NCBI RefSeq assembly: GCF_039555755.1 | Contig: NZ_CP154631.1 | Location: 1,364,001-1,428,000, forward strand | DNA: 64,000 nt | Source of the DNA: Pseudomonas sediminis | Lineage (GTDB): Bacteria > Pseudomonadota > Gammaproteobacteria > Pseudomonadales > Pseudomonadaceae | Direction: 5' to 3' | In this document: piece after piece, positions 53,289-63,404 of the stretch | Numbering within the stretch: the stretch's first letter is position 1 | How the letters are laid out: every line of letters starts with the position of its first letter | Notes under the pieces: generated by a model | The model's input: the letters and a program-made list of their open reading frames with translations, nothing else | Databases searched by the model: none | What the model was told of the DNA's origin: nothing | Position numbers and translations under genes: made by a program

Positions 53289-54947
53289 TTACTGGAACAG
53301 CACGAGCGTCTTCTGCAGGGTGATCCACACACCCCAGGCCAGCGGAACACCCACCACCAACCAGGCGAACGCCACCACCGGCTTGCTCGACGGGTCAGCC
53401 GACCACTCCAGTTCGCTCGCTGCCGGTGCCGATTTCTCGCCATGGGCGCGCTCGGCGGCCAGCTCGGCCTCGGTCATGAAGTACTTAGGCGCCACCGGAC
53501 GCACCAGGGCGTTGCAGATGAAGCCCAGCACCAGTAGACCGGCAAGGATGTACAAAGTGATGTCGTAGGCCGCAGCCTTCTCCACACCGATGCTCAACTG
53601 GTACTCGCGCAGGTAGTTGACCAGCACCGGGCCGAGCACACCAGCCACCGCCCAGGCAGTCAGCAGGCGACCGTGGATCGCACCAACCATCTGCGTGCCG
53701 AACAGGTCGGCCAGGTAGGCCGGCACGGTGGCAAAACCACCGCCGTACATCGACAGGATGATGCAGAACGCCAACACGAACAGCGCCAAGCTACCCAGCT
53801 GACCGAGCATCGGCACCGACGCGTAGAGCGCGAAACCCAGGCCGAAGAACACGAAGTAGGTGCCCTTGCGCCCGATGAAGTCCGAGCAGGAAGCCCAGAA
53901 GAAGCGGCCACCAATGTTGAACAGACTGAGCAGACCGGTGAACCCGGCGGCGATGGCGGCGATCTCGACCAGTTGCGCAGAGCTGAGCTCGTTGAACGAC
54001 AGGTCGACACCGATCAGCTTGCCGGCGAAGACTTCCTGCAGCAGCGGCGAAGCCATGCCGATGATGCCGATACCGGCCGACACGTTCAGGCACAGCACGG
54101 CCCAGACCAGCCAGAACTGCGGGGTCTTCCACGCGGTGTTCACGTGCACGTGACCCTTGGTGATCATCGCGTTGTTGGCCTTGGTAGCCGGCGCGGTCCA
54201 GCCCGCCGGTTTCCAGCCGGTCGGCGGTACGCGGTAGGACAGCGCACCGCCCATCATGAAGATGAAGTAGATCACCGCCATGACCACGAAGCTCTGCCAG
54301 ACGCCAACACCTTCAGCCGACGCGAAGTGATTCATCAGAATCGCCGCCAGCGGCGCACCGACCATCGCACCACCGCCGAAGCCCATGATCGCCATGCCGG
54401 TGGCCATGCCGCGCTTGTCCGGGAACCACTTGATCAGGGTCGAAACCGGCGAGATGTAGCCCAGGCCGAGACCGATACCGCCGATTACCCCCGAGCCCAG
54501 CCATAGCAGCCAGATCTGGTGGGTATAGATACCCAGCGCGGAAATCAGCAGACCGCCGCACCAGCACAGCGCGGAGACCACGCCCGCCTTGCGCGGGCCA
54601 GCATGCTCCAGCCAGCCACCCCAGATGGCAGCCGAGCAGCCGAGGAAAACGAAGAACAGGGTGTAGATCCAGCCGAGCATGGAGATCTGCCAGTCGCAGT
54701 TGCTGGCGAAAATCTGCTCGAAGAAGCCCATTTCCGGGGCACAGGCCGTGGCAGCGGTGATACCGACCGCCTTCGACAGCGGCAACCAGAACACCGAGAA
54801 GCCGTAGGCCATGCCGATACACAAGTGAATGGCGAGAGCGGCTGGCGGAACCAACCAACGGTTGAAACCGGGGCGCGCGATGATGCGCTCCTTGGACAGA
54901 AATGCAGGCTTCGCCGCATCGCCGTCCAATACAAAGGCGTCAGTCAT
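53289..54947 (-). CDS. OFA-family MFS transporter
   Basis: 552 residues with about 12 membrane helices and an expanded N-terminal loop (ACAPEMGFFEQIFASNCDW) between the first two. Motifs such as GGWLEHAGPRKAGVV, GYISPVSTLIKWFPDKRG and GRFFWASCSDFIGRKGTY fit the oxalate:formate antiporter family. Homologues are called pyruvate/lactate or oxalate carriers; substrate unknown. ATG 54947 (MTDAFVLDGD) is preferred to 54977. Confidence 0.88.
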   Translation of the reverse strand: MTDAFVLDGDAAKPAFLSKERIIARPGFNRWLVPPAALAIHLCIGMAYGFSVFWLPLSKAVGITAATACAPEMGFFEQIFASNCDWQISMLGWIYTLFFVFLGCSAAIWGGWLEHAGPRKAGVVSALCWCGGLLISALGIYTHQIWLLWLGSGVIGGIGLGLGYISPVSTLIKWFPDKRGMATGMAIMGFGGGAMVGAPLAAILMNHFASAEGVGVWQSFVVMAVIYFIFMMGGALSYRVPPTGWKPAGWTAPATKANNAMITKGHVHVNTAWKTPQFWLVWAVLCLNVSAGIGIIGMASPLLQEVFAGKLIGVDLSFNELSSAQLVEIAAIAAGFTGLLSLFNIGGRFFWASCSDFIGRKGTYFVFFGLGFALYASVPMLGQLGSLALFVLAFCIILSMYGGGFATVPAYLADLFGTQMVGAIHGRLLTAWAVAGVLGPVLVNYLREYQLSIGVEKAAAYDITLYILAGLLVLGFICNALVRPVAPKYFMTEAELAAERAHGEKSAPAASELEWSADPSSKPVVAFAWLVVGVPLAWGVWITLQKTLVLFQ

Positions 54948-55323
54948 AGATAGGTCTCTTTTTATGGTTACGAGCAAGCAAGGGCAATCGCATAGACTCG
55001 CCGAGGTAAAAGCTTGCGGAGAGTAGCACCAGGGCGCGACAAATCGCCGCGCAAGAAGTCAATTTTTATCAATTTATGCAGATTTTTTGCTTTTTACGCA
55101 AAAACCTAAAAGACCTCATCTATTGCGTGATAGACGGCGTCGATCCGGCCGCCAATCCGCTGCACGGCGCAGCTGCGGGGAACCGCTCGAACCTATTCCG
55201 ATCCAAGCTCGAGCCGATCCCTGTTCACCGCCTCAAGCAGGCGCCTGGACATGGCGGCATGACGCTATAATCGGCAGTCTTCTGCACACCGCCATTCCAG
55301 CTCTCGAAACCAAGGACCCGTTC
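54948..55323. other. Intergenic region between the MFS gene and asmA
   Basis: 376 bases, AT-rich in its centre (about 55050-55115). It has a small hairpin TTTTTGC/GCAAAAA (55084-55090, 55098-55104) and a TATAAT (55266-55271) 53 bases before the asmA ATG. Open frames running through this stretch lack codon bias and ribosome sites. Likely contains the divergent promoters. Confidence 0.5.
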
Positions 55324-57549
55324 ATGAAAGCGTTAGGCAAGATCCTGGGCCTTTTCTTTCTCGGCTTGCTGCTGATCGTAGTGGCGCTGCTGTTCGCCCT
55401 GACTCATCTGTTCGACCCCAACGACTACAAGGACGAGATCCGCCAGATCGCCCGCGACAAGGCCAACCTCGAGCTGCAGCTCAGGGGCGACATCGGCTGG
55501 AGCCTGTTCCCCTGGCTGGGCCTGGAGCTGACCGACGCCACCCTGGCCAGCGCCGACACGCCGGACAAGCCGTTCGCCGACCTGCGCATGATCGGCCTTT
55601 CCGTCCGCGTGATGCCGTTGCTGCGCAAGGAAGTGCAGATGAGCGACATCCGCGTCGACGGTCTCAATCTCAACCTGCAGCGCGACGACAAAGGCCGTGG
55701 TAACTGGGAAGGCGTCGGACGCCCCACCCAGGCCAGCGTGCCGCAGCAAACACCCAGCGAGCCAGCGCCGAGCGAAGAAACACCGCCGAGCCAGCCGAGT
55801 GACAAACCGGCCAGTCAGCCGGTCAAGCTGGATATCGACAGTCTGACTCTGAGCAACTCGCGCATCGACTACAGCGACGCGCAGAAAGGCCAGCAATTCA
55901 CCGTCGAGAATATCGAACTGAAAACCGGCGCTATCCGCGAAGGCGCCAGCATCCCGGTCAAACTCAGTGCCTTCTTCGGCACCAACCAGCCGGTACTGCG
56001 CGCACGCAGCGAGGTTGAAGGCCAGCTGCGCTTCGACCGCGTGCTCAAGCGCTACCAGTTCGAAGACCTAAAACTGGCTGGCGAAGCCTCGGGCGAGCCG
56101 CTCAAGGGCAAGACCCTCAACTTCTCCGCCCAGGGCCAACTGCTGGTCGACCTGGCCGCCAACGTCGCCGAATGGAATGGTCTGAAGCTCTCCGCCAACC
56201 AGCTGCGCGCCCTCGGCGAGATCAAGGCACGCGAGCTGGGCAAGGACGCCAAGATTTCCGGCGGCCTGTCCATCGCCTCGCTCAACCTGCGCGAGTTCCT
56301 CGAAGGCGTGGGCGTCGAACTACCGGCCATGCAGGCCAGCGATAGCCTCAACCAGTTCGAACTGGTCAGCCGCCTGAATGGCTCGAGCAAGGGCATGATG
56401 TTCGAAGAGCTCAACCTCAAGCTCGACGGCAGCACCTTCACCGGCAAGCTCGGCGTGAGCGACTTCGCCAAGCAGGCGCTGCGCGCCGATCTCAAGGGTG
56501 ACAAGCTCGACCTGAACCGCTATCTGCCGCCCAAAACCCAGGACAGCGCCGCTGCAGCGCGCAAGGCGGAGGTCAAGGACAGCATCGCCGGCGCCGGCAA
56601 GGACGGCTCCACCCCACTGCCCAACAAACCCACCCAGCAGGCCTGGAGCGACGACAAAGTGCTGCCGGTGGATCAGTTGCGCAAACTCGACCTGCAACTG
56701 GCGCTCAGCCTCGCCCAGCTCACCTACGACAAGCATCAGTTCAGCGACGTCAATCTCAAGGCCAATGGCCGTGGCGGCCTGATCACGGTGGAAGAGGCGC
56801 GCGGCAAACTGCAAGGCGGCAGCTTCGTCAGCAGCGGTCGCATCGATGTGCGTCAGGCCGAGCCGATGCTCAGCCTGGAACAGCGCCTCAGCCGCATGCC
56901 GCTGGAACCGCTGCTGAAGAAGGATGACCAGCCCTCGCCGATCAAGGGCCAGCTCGACCTCGACGCCAAGTTCAACACCCGCGGCAACAGCCAGAAGGCC
57001 TGGATCGAAGCGCTCAATGGCAATGCCAGTTTCGTCCTCAACGACGGCGTGCTGGTCGACGCCAACCTCGAACAACAACTGTGCCGCGGCATCGCCACCC
57101 TCAACCGCAAGGCGCTGAGCAACCCGCCAACCGGCAAGGACACCCCCTTCCGCGAACTCAAGGGCAGCCTCAGCGTGCGCGACGGCGTCGCCCACAACCC
57201 GGACCTCAAGGCCCAGGTGCCGGGCCTGGCGGTCAGCGGCAATGGCGACCTCGACCTGCGCGTGCTCGGCCTCGACTACAAGGTCGGCATCACCCTGGAA
57301 GGCGACCAGCGCGAGATGCCGGACCCGGCCTGCCAGGTCAACGAGCGCTACGTCGGCATCGAATGGCCGCTGCGCTGCCGCGGCCCACTGGAACTCGGCG
57401 CCAAGGCTTGCCGCCTGGATCAGGACGGCCTCGGCAAGATCGCCGCGCGCCTGGCCGGCAACAAGCTGACCGAGAAGCTGGAAGAGAAGCTCGGCGACAA
57501 GGTCAGCCCGGATCTGAAAGACGCACTCAAGGGCCTGTTCAACCGATGA
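55324..57549 (+). CDS. asmA: AsmA family outer-membrane assembly protein
   Basis: 741 residues. N-terminal membrane anchor (ILGLFFLGLLLIVVALLFAL), then the AsmA N-domain (DPNDYKDEIRQIARDKANLE) and a long beta-rich repeat body of the bridge-like lipid-transfer fold; the C-terminal AsmA_2 region has LNGNASFVLNDG. A low-complexity Pro/Ser/Glu linker occurs at about residues 138-165. AAGGA lies upstream. ATGA overlap with mutY. Role in envelope lipid transport is known for the family. Confidence 0.93.
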   Translation: MKALGKILGLFFLGLLLIVVALLFALTHLFDPNDYKDEIRQIARDKANLELQLRGDIGWSLFPWLGLELTDATLASADTPDKPFADLRMIGLSVRVMPLLRKEVQMSDIRVDGLNLNLQRDDKGRGNWEGVGRPTQASVPQQTPSEPAPSEETPPSQPSDKPASQPVKLDIDSLTLSNSRIDYSDAQKGQQFTVENIELKTGAIREGASIPVKLSAFFGTNQPVLRARSEVEGQLRFDRVLKRYQFEDLKLAGEASGEPLKGKTLNFSAQGQLLVDLAANVAEWNGLKLSANQLRALGEIKARELGKDAKISGGLSIASLNLREFLEGVGVELPAMQASDSLNQFELVSRLNGSSKGMMFEELNLKLDGSTFTGKLGVSDFAKQALRADLKGDKLDLNRYLPPKTQDSAAAARKAEVKDSIAGAGKDGSTPLPNKPTQQAWSDDKVLPVDQLRKLDLQLALSLAQLTYDKHQFSDVNLKANGRGGLITVEEARGKLQGGSFVSSGRIDVRQAEPMLSLEQRLSRMPLEPLLKKDDQPSPIKGQLDLDAKFNTRGNSQKAWIEALNGNASFVLNDGVLVDANLEQQLCRGIATLNRKALSNPPTGKDTPFRELKGSLSVRDGVAHNPDLKAQVPGLAVSGNGDLDLRVLGLDYKVGITLEGDQREMPDPACQVNERYVGIEWPLRCRGPLELGAKACRLDQDGLGKIAARLAGNKLTEKLEEKLGDKVSPDLKDALKGLFNR

Positions 57550-58613
57550 GCCCCGAGCAGTTCAACGGCGCCGTGCTGGCCTGGTACGACCAGCACGGGC
57601 GCAAAGATCTGCCCTGGCAGCAGAACATCACGCCGTACCGCGTCTGGGTTTCGGAAATCATGCTGCAGCAGACCCAGGTCAGCACCGTGCTCGGCTACTT
57701 CGACCGCTTCATGACCGCCCTGCCGACCGTGAAGGACCTGGCCGAAGCTCCCGAGGATGAAGTGCTGCACCTGTGGACCGGCCTGGGTTACTACACCCGC
57801 GCGCGCAACCTGCAGAAGACCGCGCAGATCGTCATGCGCGAGCATGGCGGCGAGTTCCCCCGCAGCGTCGATGCCCTTAGCGAACTGCCGGGCATCGGCC
57901 GCTCCACCGCCGGCGCCATCGCCAGCCTGAGCATGGGCGTACGCGCACCGATCCTCGACGGCAACGTCAAGCGCGTATTGGCACGCTACGTGGCGCAGGA
58001 GGGCTATCCCGGCGAGCCGAAAGTGGCCAAACAGCTGTGGGACGTGGCCGAGCGCTTCACCCCGCACGAGCGGGTCAACCACTACACCCAGGCGATGATG
58101 GACCTCGGCGCCACCCTCTGCACCCGCAGCAAACCCACCTGCCTGCTGTGCCCGGTGCGCAGCGGCTGCCAGGCGCACCTGCTCGGCCTGGAAATCCGCT
58201 ACCCGGTGTCCAAGCCGCGCAAGGCACTGCCGCAGAAACGCACCCTGATGCCGCTGCTGGTCAATGACGCCGGCGACATCCTGCTCTACCGCCGCCCCTC
58301 CACCGGGCTGTGGGGCGGACTGTGGAGCCTGCCGGAGCTGGACGACCTCGCCCAGCTCGACGAGCTCGGCAGACAACAACAGCTCCAACTCGGCGAGCGC
58401 CGCGAGCTGGAAGGCCTGACTCACACCTTCAGCCACTTCCAGCTGGCCATCGAACCCTGGCTGATCGAGGCAACCGAACAGCCAGGTCGCGTGGCCGAGG
58501 CCGACTGGCTCTGGTATAACCTCGCCACCCCGCCGCGCCTGGGCCTCGCAGCCCCGGTGAAGAAGCTGCTGAAACGCGCGGCGCAAGTCATTACCGCTGG
58601 AGAACCGACATGA
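57546..58613 (+). CDS. mutY: Adenine DNA glycosylase
   Basis: Removes A mispaired with 8-oxoguanine. 355 residues: catalytic Glu in [11 protein letters not shown], HhH-GPD ([14 protein letters not shown], catalytic Asp in [10 protein letters not shown]), a complete [4Fe-4S] loop [17 protein letters not shown] (C-x6-C-x2-C-x5-C), and a C-terminal Nudix-like domain for oxoG recognition. Starts inside the asmA stop (ATGA). Confidence 0.97.
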   Translation: MSPEQFNGAVLAWYDQHGRKDLPWQQNITPYRVWVSEIMLQQTQVSTVLGYFDRFMTALPTVKDLAEAPEDEVLHLWTGLGYYTRARNLQKTAQIVMREHGGEFPRSVDALSELPGIGRSTAGAIASLSMGVRAPILDGNVKRVLARYVAQEGYPGEPKVAKQLWDVAERFTPHERVNHYTQAMMDLGATLCTRSKPTCLLCPVRSGCQAHLLGLEIRYPVSKPRKALPQKRTLMPLLVNDAGDILLYRRPSTGLWGGLWSLPELDDLAQLDELGRQQQLQLGERRELEGLTHTFSHFQLAIEPWLIEATEQPGRVAEADWLWYNLATPPRLGLAAPVKKLLKRAAQVITAGEPT

Positions 58614-58882
58614 CCCGCACCGTACAGTGCCGCAAATACAAACAGGAACTGCCCGGCCTGGATCGCGCGCCCTACCCCGGCCCCAAAGGCGAAGACATCT
58701 TCACCAACGTGTCCAAGCAGGCCTGGGACGAGTGGCAGAAACACCAGACCATGCTGATCAACGAGCGTCGCCTGAACATGATGAACGCCGAGGATCGCAA
58801 GTTCCTGCAAGCCGAAATGGACAAGTTCCTCTCCGGCGAGGAATACGCCCAGGCCGAAGGCTACGTACCGCCGAGCGAGTGA
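58610..58882 (+). CDS. yggX: Oxidative damage protection protein YggX (Fe(2+) trafficking)
   Basis: 90 residues; [18 protein letters not shown] with Cys7, [20 protein letters not shown] and [15 protein letters not shown] are family hallmarks. Helps protect iron-sulphur proteins and traffics Fe. The ATG overlaps the mutY stop (ATGA), so it is coupled to mutY, whose Fe-S cluster it may help protect. Confidence 0.96.
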   Translation: MTRTVQCRKYKQELPGLDRAPYPGPKGEDIFTNVSKQAWDEWQKHQTMLINERRLNMMNAEDRKFLQAEMDKFLSGEEYAQAEGYVPPSE

Positions 58883-58890
58883 CGGCACCT

Positions 58891-58914
58891 GTGGGAGGGG
58901 CTTCAGCCGCGACA
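58891..58914. repeat. Single REP-like unit after yggX
   Basis: GTGGGAGGGGCTTCAGCCGC followed by GACA, same core as at 21.62 kb, here without a close inverted partner. Confidence 0.6.
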
Positions 58915-59029
58915 AGGACTGGTATCCCCGCACACCAGCCGCCAGGCTCTCGATAGCGGTGCGCACGGCGCACTCTACCCGTCACGAGCCTAAGCGCCCG
59001 AAATAATTAAATATTTTTCAAACCCGCGC

Positions 59030-59058
59030 TTGACACTGATCCTTCAAATCCGTCTAAT
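59030..59058 (+). promoter_or_regulatory. tRNA-Phe promoter
   Basis: TTGACA (59030-59035), 17-base spacer, TCTAAT (59053-59058), then a GC-rich discriminator (AGCGCCCCG) of the kind found on growth-rate-controlled stable-RNA genes. Confidence 0.85.
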
Positions 59059-59070
59059 AGCGCCCCGTTG

Positions 59071-59146
59071 GCCCAGGTAGCTCAGTTGGTAGAGCAGGGG
59101 ATTGAAAATCCCCGTGTCGGCGGTTCGATTCCGTCCCTGGGCACCA
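59071..59146 (+). tRNA. tRNA-Phe (GAA)
   Basis: 76-nt cloverleaf with encoded CCA (59144-59146). Acceptor GCCCAGG pairs with CCTGGGC; anticodon GAA at 59104-59106; GGTTCGATTCC T-arm. Preceded by a strong promoter and followed by a 17-bp hairpin terminator. Restriction genes follow downstream. Confidence 0.98.
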
Positions 59147-59181
59147 TATACAGACTTCAGATGGTTTAAGCACCTTCTGAA

Positions 59182-59221
59182 GGCAATAAAAAACCGGCCT
59201 TTGAGCCGGTTTTTTATTGCC
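59182..59221 (+). terminator. Terminator of tRNA-Phe
   Basis: 17-bp perfect stem (59182-59198 with 59205-59221) with A-tract and T-tract around an ACCGGC/GCCGGT core; it can act on both strands and also serve the convergent mrr gene. Confidence 0.92.
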
Positions 59222-59265
59222 TGCGTTTTCACGGGAAGCCGCCTAAGCCAGCGGCCCCGCCACCA

Positions 59266-60177
59266 TCACTCTTCGGCGAAATAGTCGCTGTCGAGCTGCT
59301 TCACCTCGTACACCTGCTTGACGCTCACCCCCAGGTTGTTCTCCACCATCAAGCGCGCCAGCTCAACGCCGTCGATCAGCACCACTTTGATATCCAGCCC
59401 CAAGGCTGCTTCGCGTGCGCCCGTGGAGAAGTCCGAAGTAGTTATGAAAACACCCTTGCGAGCTCGCTGGCGCGTCAGAGCACCGATGAACTTGTCGATT
59501 TCGGGCCGGTGTACGGTGTTGCTCCAGCGCTTGGCCTGCAGATAGATCACGTCAAGGCCGAGCTTGTCTTCCTTGATGATGCCGTCGATACCATCATCGT
59601 TGGTGGCCTGGGTCGCCTTGCCGGCTTCCTTGCGCGAGCCGCCGTAACCCATGGCCAACATCAGATCGACCACCAGCTGCTCGAAGAAGCCTGGCGTCGC
59701 CGCCCGCACCTGCGCCAAAAGCTCATCGGCCAGCGACTGCACAAGAGCCTGATGAGCCTCGGCCAATTGCTCATCCGGCGTCGTCTCTGCGGCATCGAGC
59801 GCCAAAATGGCCGGTGCATCAGTAGCCTGCGGCTTGGCGGTATGGAAGTCGGCGAACTCAGGGAATTGCTTCAACCAGCTCACAGTGATGCGCTGCGGAC
59901 CGCTGAGAAGGGTATCCCGGCCACGCGCGGTAATCTGCACCATGCCCTTGGCCGGAATACACAACAGGCCGGCCTTGTTCAGGTAGGTACGCGCCCAGCC
60001 CACACGGTTGTTGATCACCGTCTGATGGCCTGAGGGAAGGCGCTCCTTGCGCTCTTCCTCGGTCAGCTGAAAATGCTCGGCCACGCGCTCACGCAACTCG
60101 TTGAGCGGCAGCGGCGCACCATCCTGCACAGTGGCCAGCACGGGGCGCATCACGCTCTGAAAATCCGGAATCGCCAT
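59266..60177 (-). CDS. mrr: Mrr-type restriction endonuclease
   Basis: 303 residues: Mrr N-terminal winged helix (about 1-90; RVGWARTYLNKAG) and a C-terminal Mrr_cat PD-(D/E)xK nuclease with Asp in NDDGIDGIIKED and QAKRW as the ExK-like motif (Q in place of E, as in Mrr). Type IV enzymes cut methylated DNA. ATG 60177 with GGGAG upstream. It is 26 bases after hsdR on the same strand; such pairing is common. Confidence 0.92.
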   Translation of the reverse strand: MAIPDFQSVMRPVLATVQDGAPLPLNELRERVAEHFQLTEEERKERLPSGHQTVINNRVGWARTYLNKAGLLCIPAKGMVQITARGRDTLLSGPQRITVSWLKQFPEFADFHTAKPQATDAPAILALDAAETTPDEQLAEAHQALVQSLADELLAQVRAATPGFFEQLVVDLMLAMGYGGSRKEAGKATQATNDDGIDGIIKEDKLGLDVIYLQAKRWSNTVHRPEIDKFIGALTRQRARKGVFITTSDFSTGAREAALGLDIKVVLIDGVELARLMVENNLGVSVKQVYEVKQLDSDYFAEE

Positions 60178-60203
60178 CTCTACTCCCTTTCCCCCGTCGG
60201 CGC

Positions 60204-63200
60204 TCACACACCGCGCAGGTGGCTTTCTTCCAAGCCAGTCTGTTGCGTCAGCATCTTCAAAATCACCAACGCAAACGCCCGGTTCTTGGTCTCGTTATCC
60301 AGCACTTCCAGCGACATCTTTTCGTTGTCGGTCATGGCATCCAACACGGAGTCCAACACACGCTTGGGGAACAGGCCATGCATCACCTGCTCGACCGAGT
60401 GGTTGTTGACCTGAGCCATCACATCTTCCTGGCGGCTGATGCGCCTGGCGATGCCAGTGAGGAACTGCAGCTGGTCTTCATCGCTCACCTCCGCACCGAA
60501 TATATCGTTCAGCGCATCGATGATTTCCGATAGCCGCCTTTTCTCCGGGTCATGGGCCTTGCCACTGCCTAGCGCACTCGCTGGGTCGAGCCCGTAATGG
60601 CCTTGCTCCTCGCTCAGCCGCAACTGATGTTCGGCGCGTTTGCGAAGGCGGTAATGGCTCAACTGCAGCTCACCAAGGTCTACGTCATCCTGATCCAGGC
60701 GATCAATACGCAGCAGCGGATACAGATGCTTGGCATACACGCACAGTTGCTCCAGCTCGCGATCCTCATAGGGAATGATCTGCGAGAGGAACTCGTACAG
60801 GCGCACGAAGCTCTGCAGGTTCTTCCGGAACAGATCGAGCTGATCGATCTGCTCGCCGGCTTCCTTGATTGCCGCCTCAGCCTTCTTCAAGCCCACGCTG
60901 TCGCCGCTGCGCTCGGCGGTACGTTTGAAGTCCAGCGCATGCTGGCGTGACTCCTGGGCCAACTTGTAGCGCTTGGCAAAACGCTCCTTGGCCGGCGCGC
61001 AGTAATAACTGAGCTTGCTGGCGGCGGCCTTGGGGTCGAAAAAGGCGATGGCGAACGCCGCCACTTCTTCCCAGTGGTAGACGCCCTCGGCATCCAGCTT
61101 CTTCTGCAGGTCATAGATGAGCTGCGGGTCGGTCACATCGGTCAGCTCGGCCTTGGTGTAGTACGGCAGGAAGGCCTCGAGAATGTCCTTGGCGTCGTTG
61201 AAGAAGTCGAGGATGAAGGTCGGCTTGCTGTCGCCAAAGGTACGATTCAGGCGCGACAAGGTTTGTACGCAGTCCACGCCTTGGAGCTTCTTGTCCACGT
61301 ACATGGCGCACAGCTTGGGCTGATCGAAGCCGGTCTGGTACTTGTTGGCGGCGATCATCACGTTGAAGTCCTGGGTCTCGAAGGCTTCCGCCAGATCACG
61401 CCCGTTCAGGCCGGGATTGAGCAGGCTGCTGCTTTCCGTCACCTCGTCGGGGATCACCCCATCCGGCAGCACGCTGCCGGAGAAGGCCACCAGCGGATGC
61501 ACGTCGCCGTAGCCCATCTGCTTCACGTAGGCCTGCACCGCCAGTTGGTAGCGAACCGCCTCCTGCCGGCTGCCGGTGACCACCATGGCCTTGGCCTGGC
61601 CGCCCAGCAGGTGGCGGATATTGGCGCGGAAGTGCTCGACGATCACCTCCACTTTCTGGCTGATGTTGTACGGGTGCAGGCGCACCCAGCGCGCCAGTTT
61701 CATGCGCGCCTTTTTCGAGTCCACTTCCTCGTCGTCGCCATCCGGGTGGGCGATCTTCCAGGCGGTGCTGTAGGTGGTGTAGTTGCGCAGCACATCGAGG
61801 ATGAAACCTTCCTCGATAGCCTGGCGCATGGAGTACAGGTGAAAGGCCTCGGGCTTGTTGTCGGCACTGGGCGGCAATGTCGGGTCGGGTACGCGCCCGA
61901 ACAGCTCCAGAGTCTTGGGCTTGGGCGTAGCGGTAAAGGCGTAGTAGCTGATGCGCTCGCTGGGCGCACGCGCAGCCACAGCGGCGTCTAACAGTTCTTC
62001 GGCGCTGATCTCCTCAGGTTCTGCTTTATCAGAGCCGGAGGCATCGCTGCCGAGAATCTGCTTGAGCTTGCTGGCCGACGAGCCGGTCTGTGAGGAATGC
62101 GCCTCGTCGGCGATCACCGCATAGCGGCCGCTGGCCAGCTTGGGATATTTGTCCAGTGCGTCGAACAGCGCCGGGAAGGTCTGGATGGTGACGATGATGA
62201 TGCGCGTCTGCTCGACCAACGCCTCGGCCAGTTGTTCGGACTTGCTCAGGCTGCCGACATCGCGGGTGATGCATTTGACCACGCCCTGGGCATGCTCGAA
62301 CTGGTAGATGGTGTCCTGCAGTTGCTTGTCCAGCACGGTGCGGTCGGTAATCACGATCACCGAGTTGAACAGGCGCTGGCCCTCCGCATCGTAAAGCGAA
62401 GCCAGTTGATGCGCCGTCCAGGCAATGGAGTTGGACTTGCCCGAGCCGGCGCTGTGCTGGATCAGGTAACGCTTGCCTGGCCCCTCATTGCGGGTGGTCT
62501 CGATCAGCCTGTTGACCACTTCCCACTGGTGGTAGCGCGGGAAGATCAGGGTCTCCTTGGTGATGCGCTGGCCGTCGGCATCTTCCTTCACGCTCTTCTG
62601 CAGGTGCAGGAAGCGCCCCAGCACCTTGAGCCAGGCATCGGGATGAAACAGGCGCTGCCACAGGTAGCCGGTGGCGTACTGGCTGTCATCCGGCGCAGGC
62701 GGGTTGCCGGCACCGCCGTCGAGGCTGCCCAGGTTGAACGGCAGGAAGAAGGTGTCCTTGCCGGCCAGCTGGGTGGTCATCGCCACCTCATCCTGGCTCA
62801 CAGCAAAGTGCACCAGCGCACCGCGCTTGAAGCTCAAGAGCGGCTCGGGCTTGCGCGTCAGCGGGTCTTTCACCGGGCGGTCGTAGCGGTACTGGCGTTT
62901 GGCGTTTTCCACGCTCTGCTTGAACTCGCTTTTCAGCTCCAGCGTGGCGACGGGGATGCCGTTGACGAACAGCACCAGATCCAGACGGGGGTTGTATTCA
63001 CCCTCGCGATAGTGAGGCGAATAGGACACCTCCGGCACCACGCGCAGGCGGTTGCACTGGTAGCGCTTGAGGGTGTCCGGGTTCATGCCGTGGTCGGGCT
63101 TGAAGCTGCACACCTCAATCTTTACCCCCGGCAGCTTGAAGCCATGACGCAGCACATCCAGGGTGCCGTCCTGCTCCAGCTCGCGCACCAGCTTCTGCAC

Positions 63201-63404
63201 CAGCACCGTTTCCGGATTGTTCGGGTTGGCTTTGGCGAACTTGTCCCAGCGCTCCGGCCAAGCGTCCTTGAAGTAGCCGAGAAAGTCCTCGGTATACAGC
63301 GCCGTGCGCCGTTCATAGCCGCTGGCCGGGCCGGTGAGCCAACCCTGGGCGACCATGGCGGTGATGATGTCCTGCTGGAACTGGGCTTCCTTGCTGTCCG
63401 CCAT
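60204..63404 (-). CDS. hsdR: Type I restriction enzyme, R subunit
   Basis: 1066 residues. N-terminal nuclease domain with DLVLFVNGIPVATLELKSE (D-ELK), helicase motif I QHSAGSGKSNSIAW near residue 325, DEAH box in ADEAHSSQTGSS near 440, and SF2 motifs such as ANKYQTGFDQPKL and QTLSRLNRT. C-terminal part helical. Starts directly at the hsdS stop (TAAATG). ATP-driven translocase and cleavage subunit. Confidence 0.95.
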   Translation of the reverse strand: MADSKEAQFQQDIITAMVAQGWLTGPASGYERRTALYTEDFLGYFKDAWPERWDKFAKANPNNPETVLVQKLVRELEQDGTLDVLRHGFKLPGVKIEVCSFKPDHGMNPDTLKRYQCNRLRVVPEVSYSPHYREGEYNPRLDLVLFVNGIPVATLELKSEFKQSVENAKRQYRYDRPVKDPLTRKPEPLLSFKRGALVHFAVSQDEVAMTTQLAGKDTFFLPFNLGSLDGGAGNPPAPDDSQYATGYLWQRLFHPDAWLKVLGRFLHLQKSVKEDADGQRITKETLIFPRYHQWEVVNRLIETTRNEGPGKRYLIQHSAGSGKSNSIAWTAHQLASLYDAEGQRLFNSVIVITDRTVLDKQLQDTIYQFEHAQGVVKCITRDVGSLSKSEQLAEALVEQTRIIIVTIQTFPALFDALDKYPKLASGRYAVIADEAHSSQTGSSASKLKQILGSDASGSDKAEPEEISAEELLDAAVAARAPSERISYYAFTATPKPKTLELFGRVPDPTLPPSADNKPEAFHLYSMRQAIEEGFILDVLRNYTTYSTAWKIAHPDGDDEEVDSKKARMKLARWVRLHPYNISQKVEVIVEHFRANIRHLLGGQAKAMVVTGSRQEAVRYQLAVQAYVKQMGYGDVHPLVAFSGSVLPDGVIPDEVTESSSLLNPGLNGRDLAEAFETQDFNVMIAANKYQTGFDQPKLCAMYVDKKLQGVDCVQTLSRLNRTFGDSKPTFILDFFNDAKDILEAFLPYYTKAELTDVTDPQLIYDLQKKLDAEGVYHWEEVAAFAIAFFDPKAAASKLSYYCAPAKERFAKRYKLAQESRQHALDFKRTAERSGDSVGLKKAEAAIKEAGEQIDQLDLFRKNLQSFVRLYEFLSQIIPYEDRELEQLCVYAKHLYPLLRIDRLDQDDVDLGELQLSHYRLRKRAEHQLRLSEEQGHYGLDPASALGSGKAHDPEKRRLSEIIDALNDIFGAEVSDEDQLQFLTGIARRISRQEDVMAQVNNHSVEQVMHGLFPKRVLDSVLDAMTDNEKMSLEVLDNETKNRAFALVILKMLTQQTGLEESHLRGV

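Noticed and set aside
59044..59232. 62-residue minus-strand frame antisense to tRNA-Phe (contains GRNRTADTGIFNPLLY)
   Set aside because: It is the complement of the tRNA itself; this well-known spurious protein recurs wherever such a tRNA is present.
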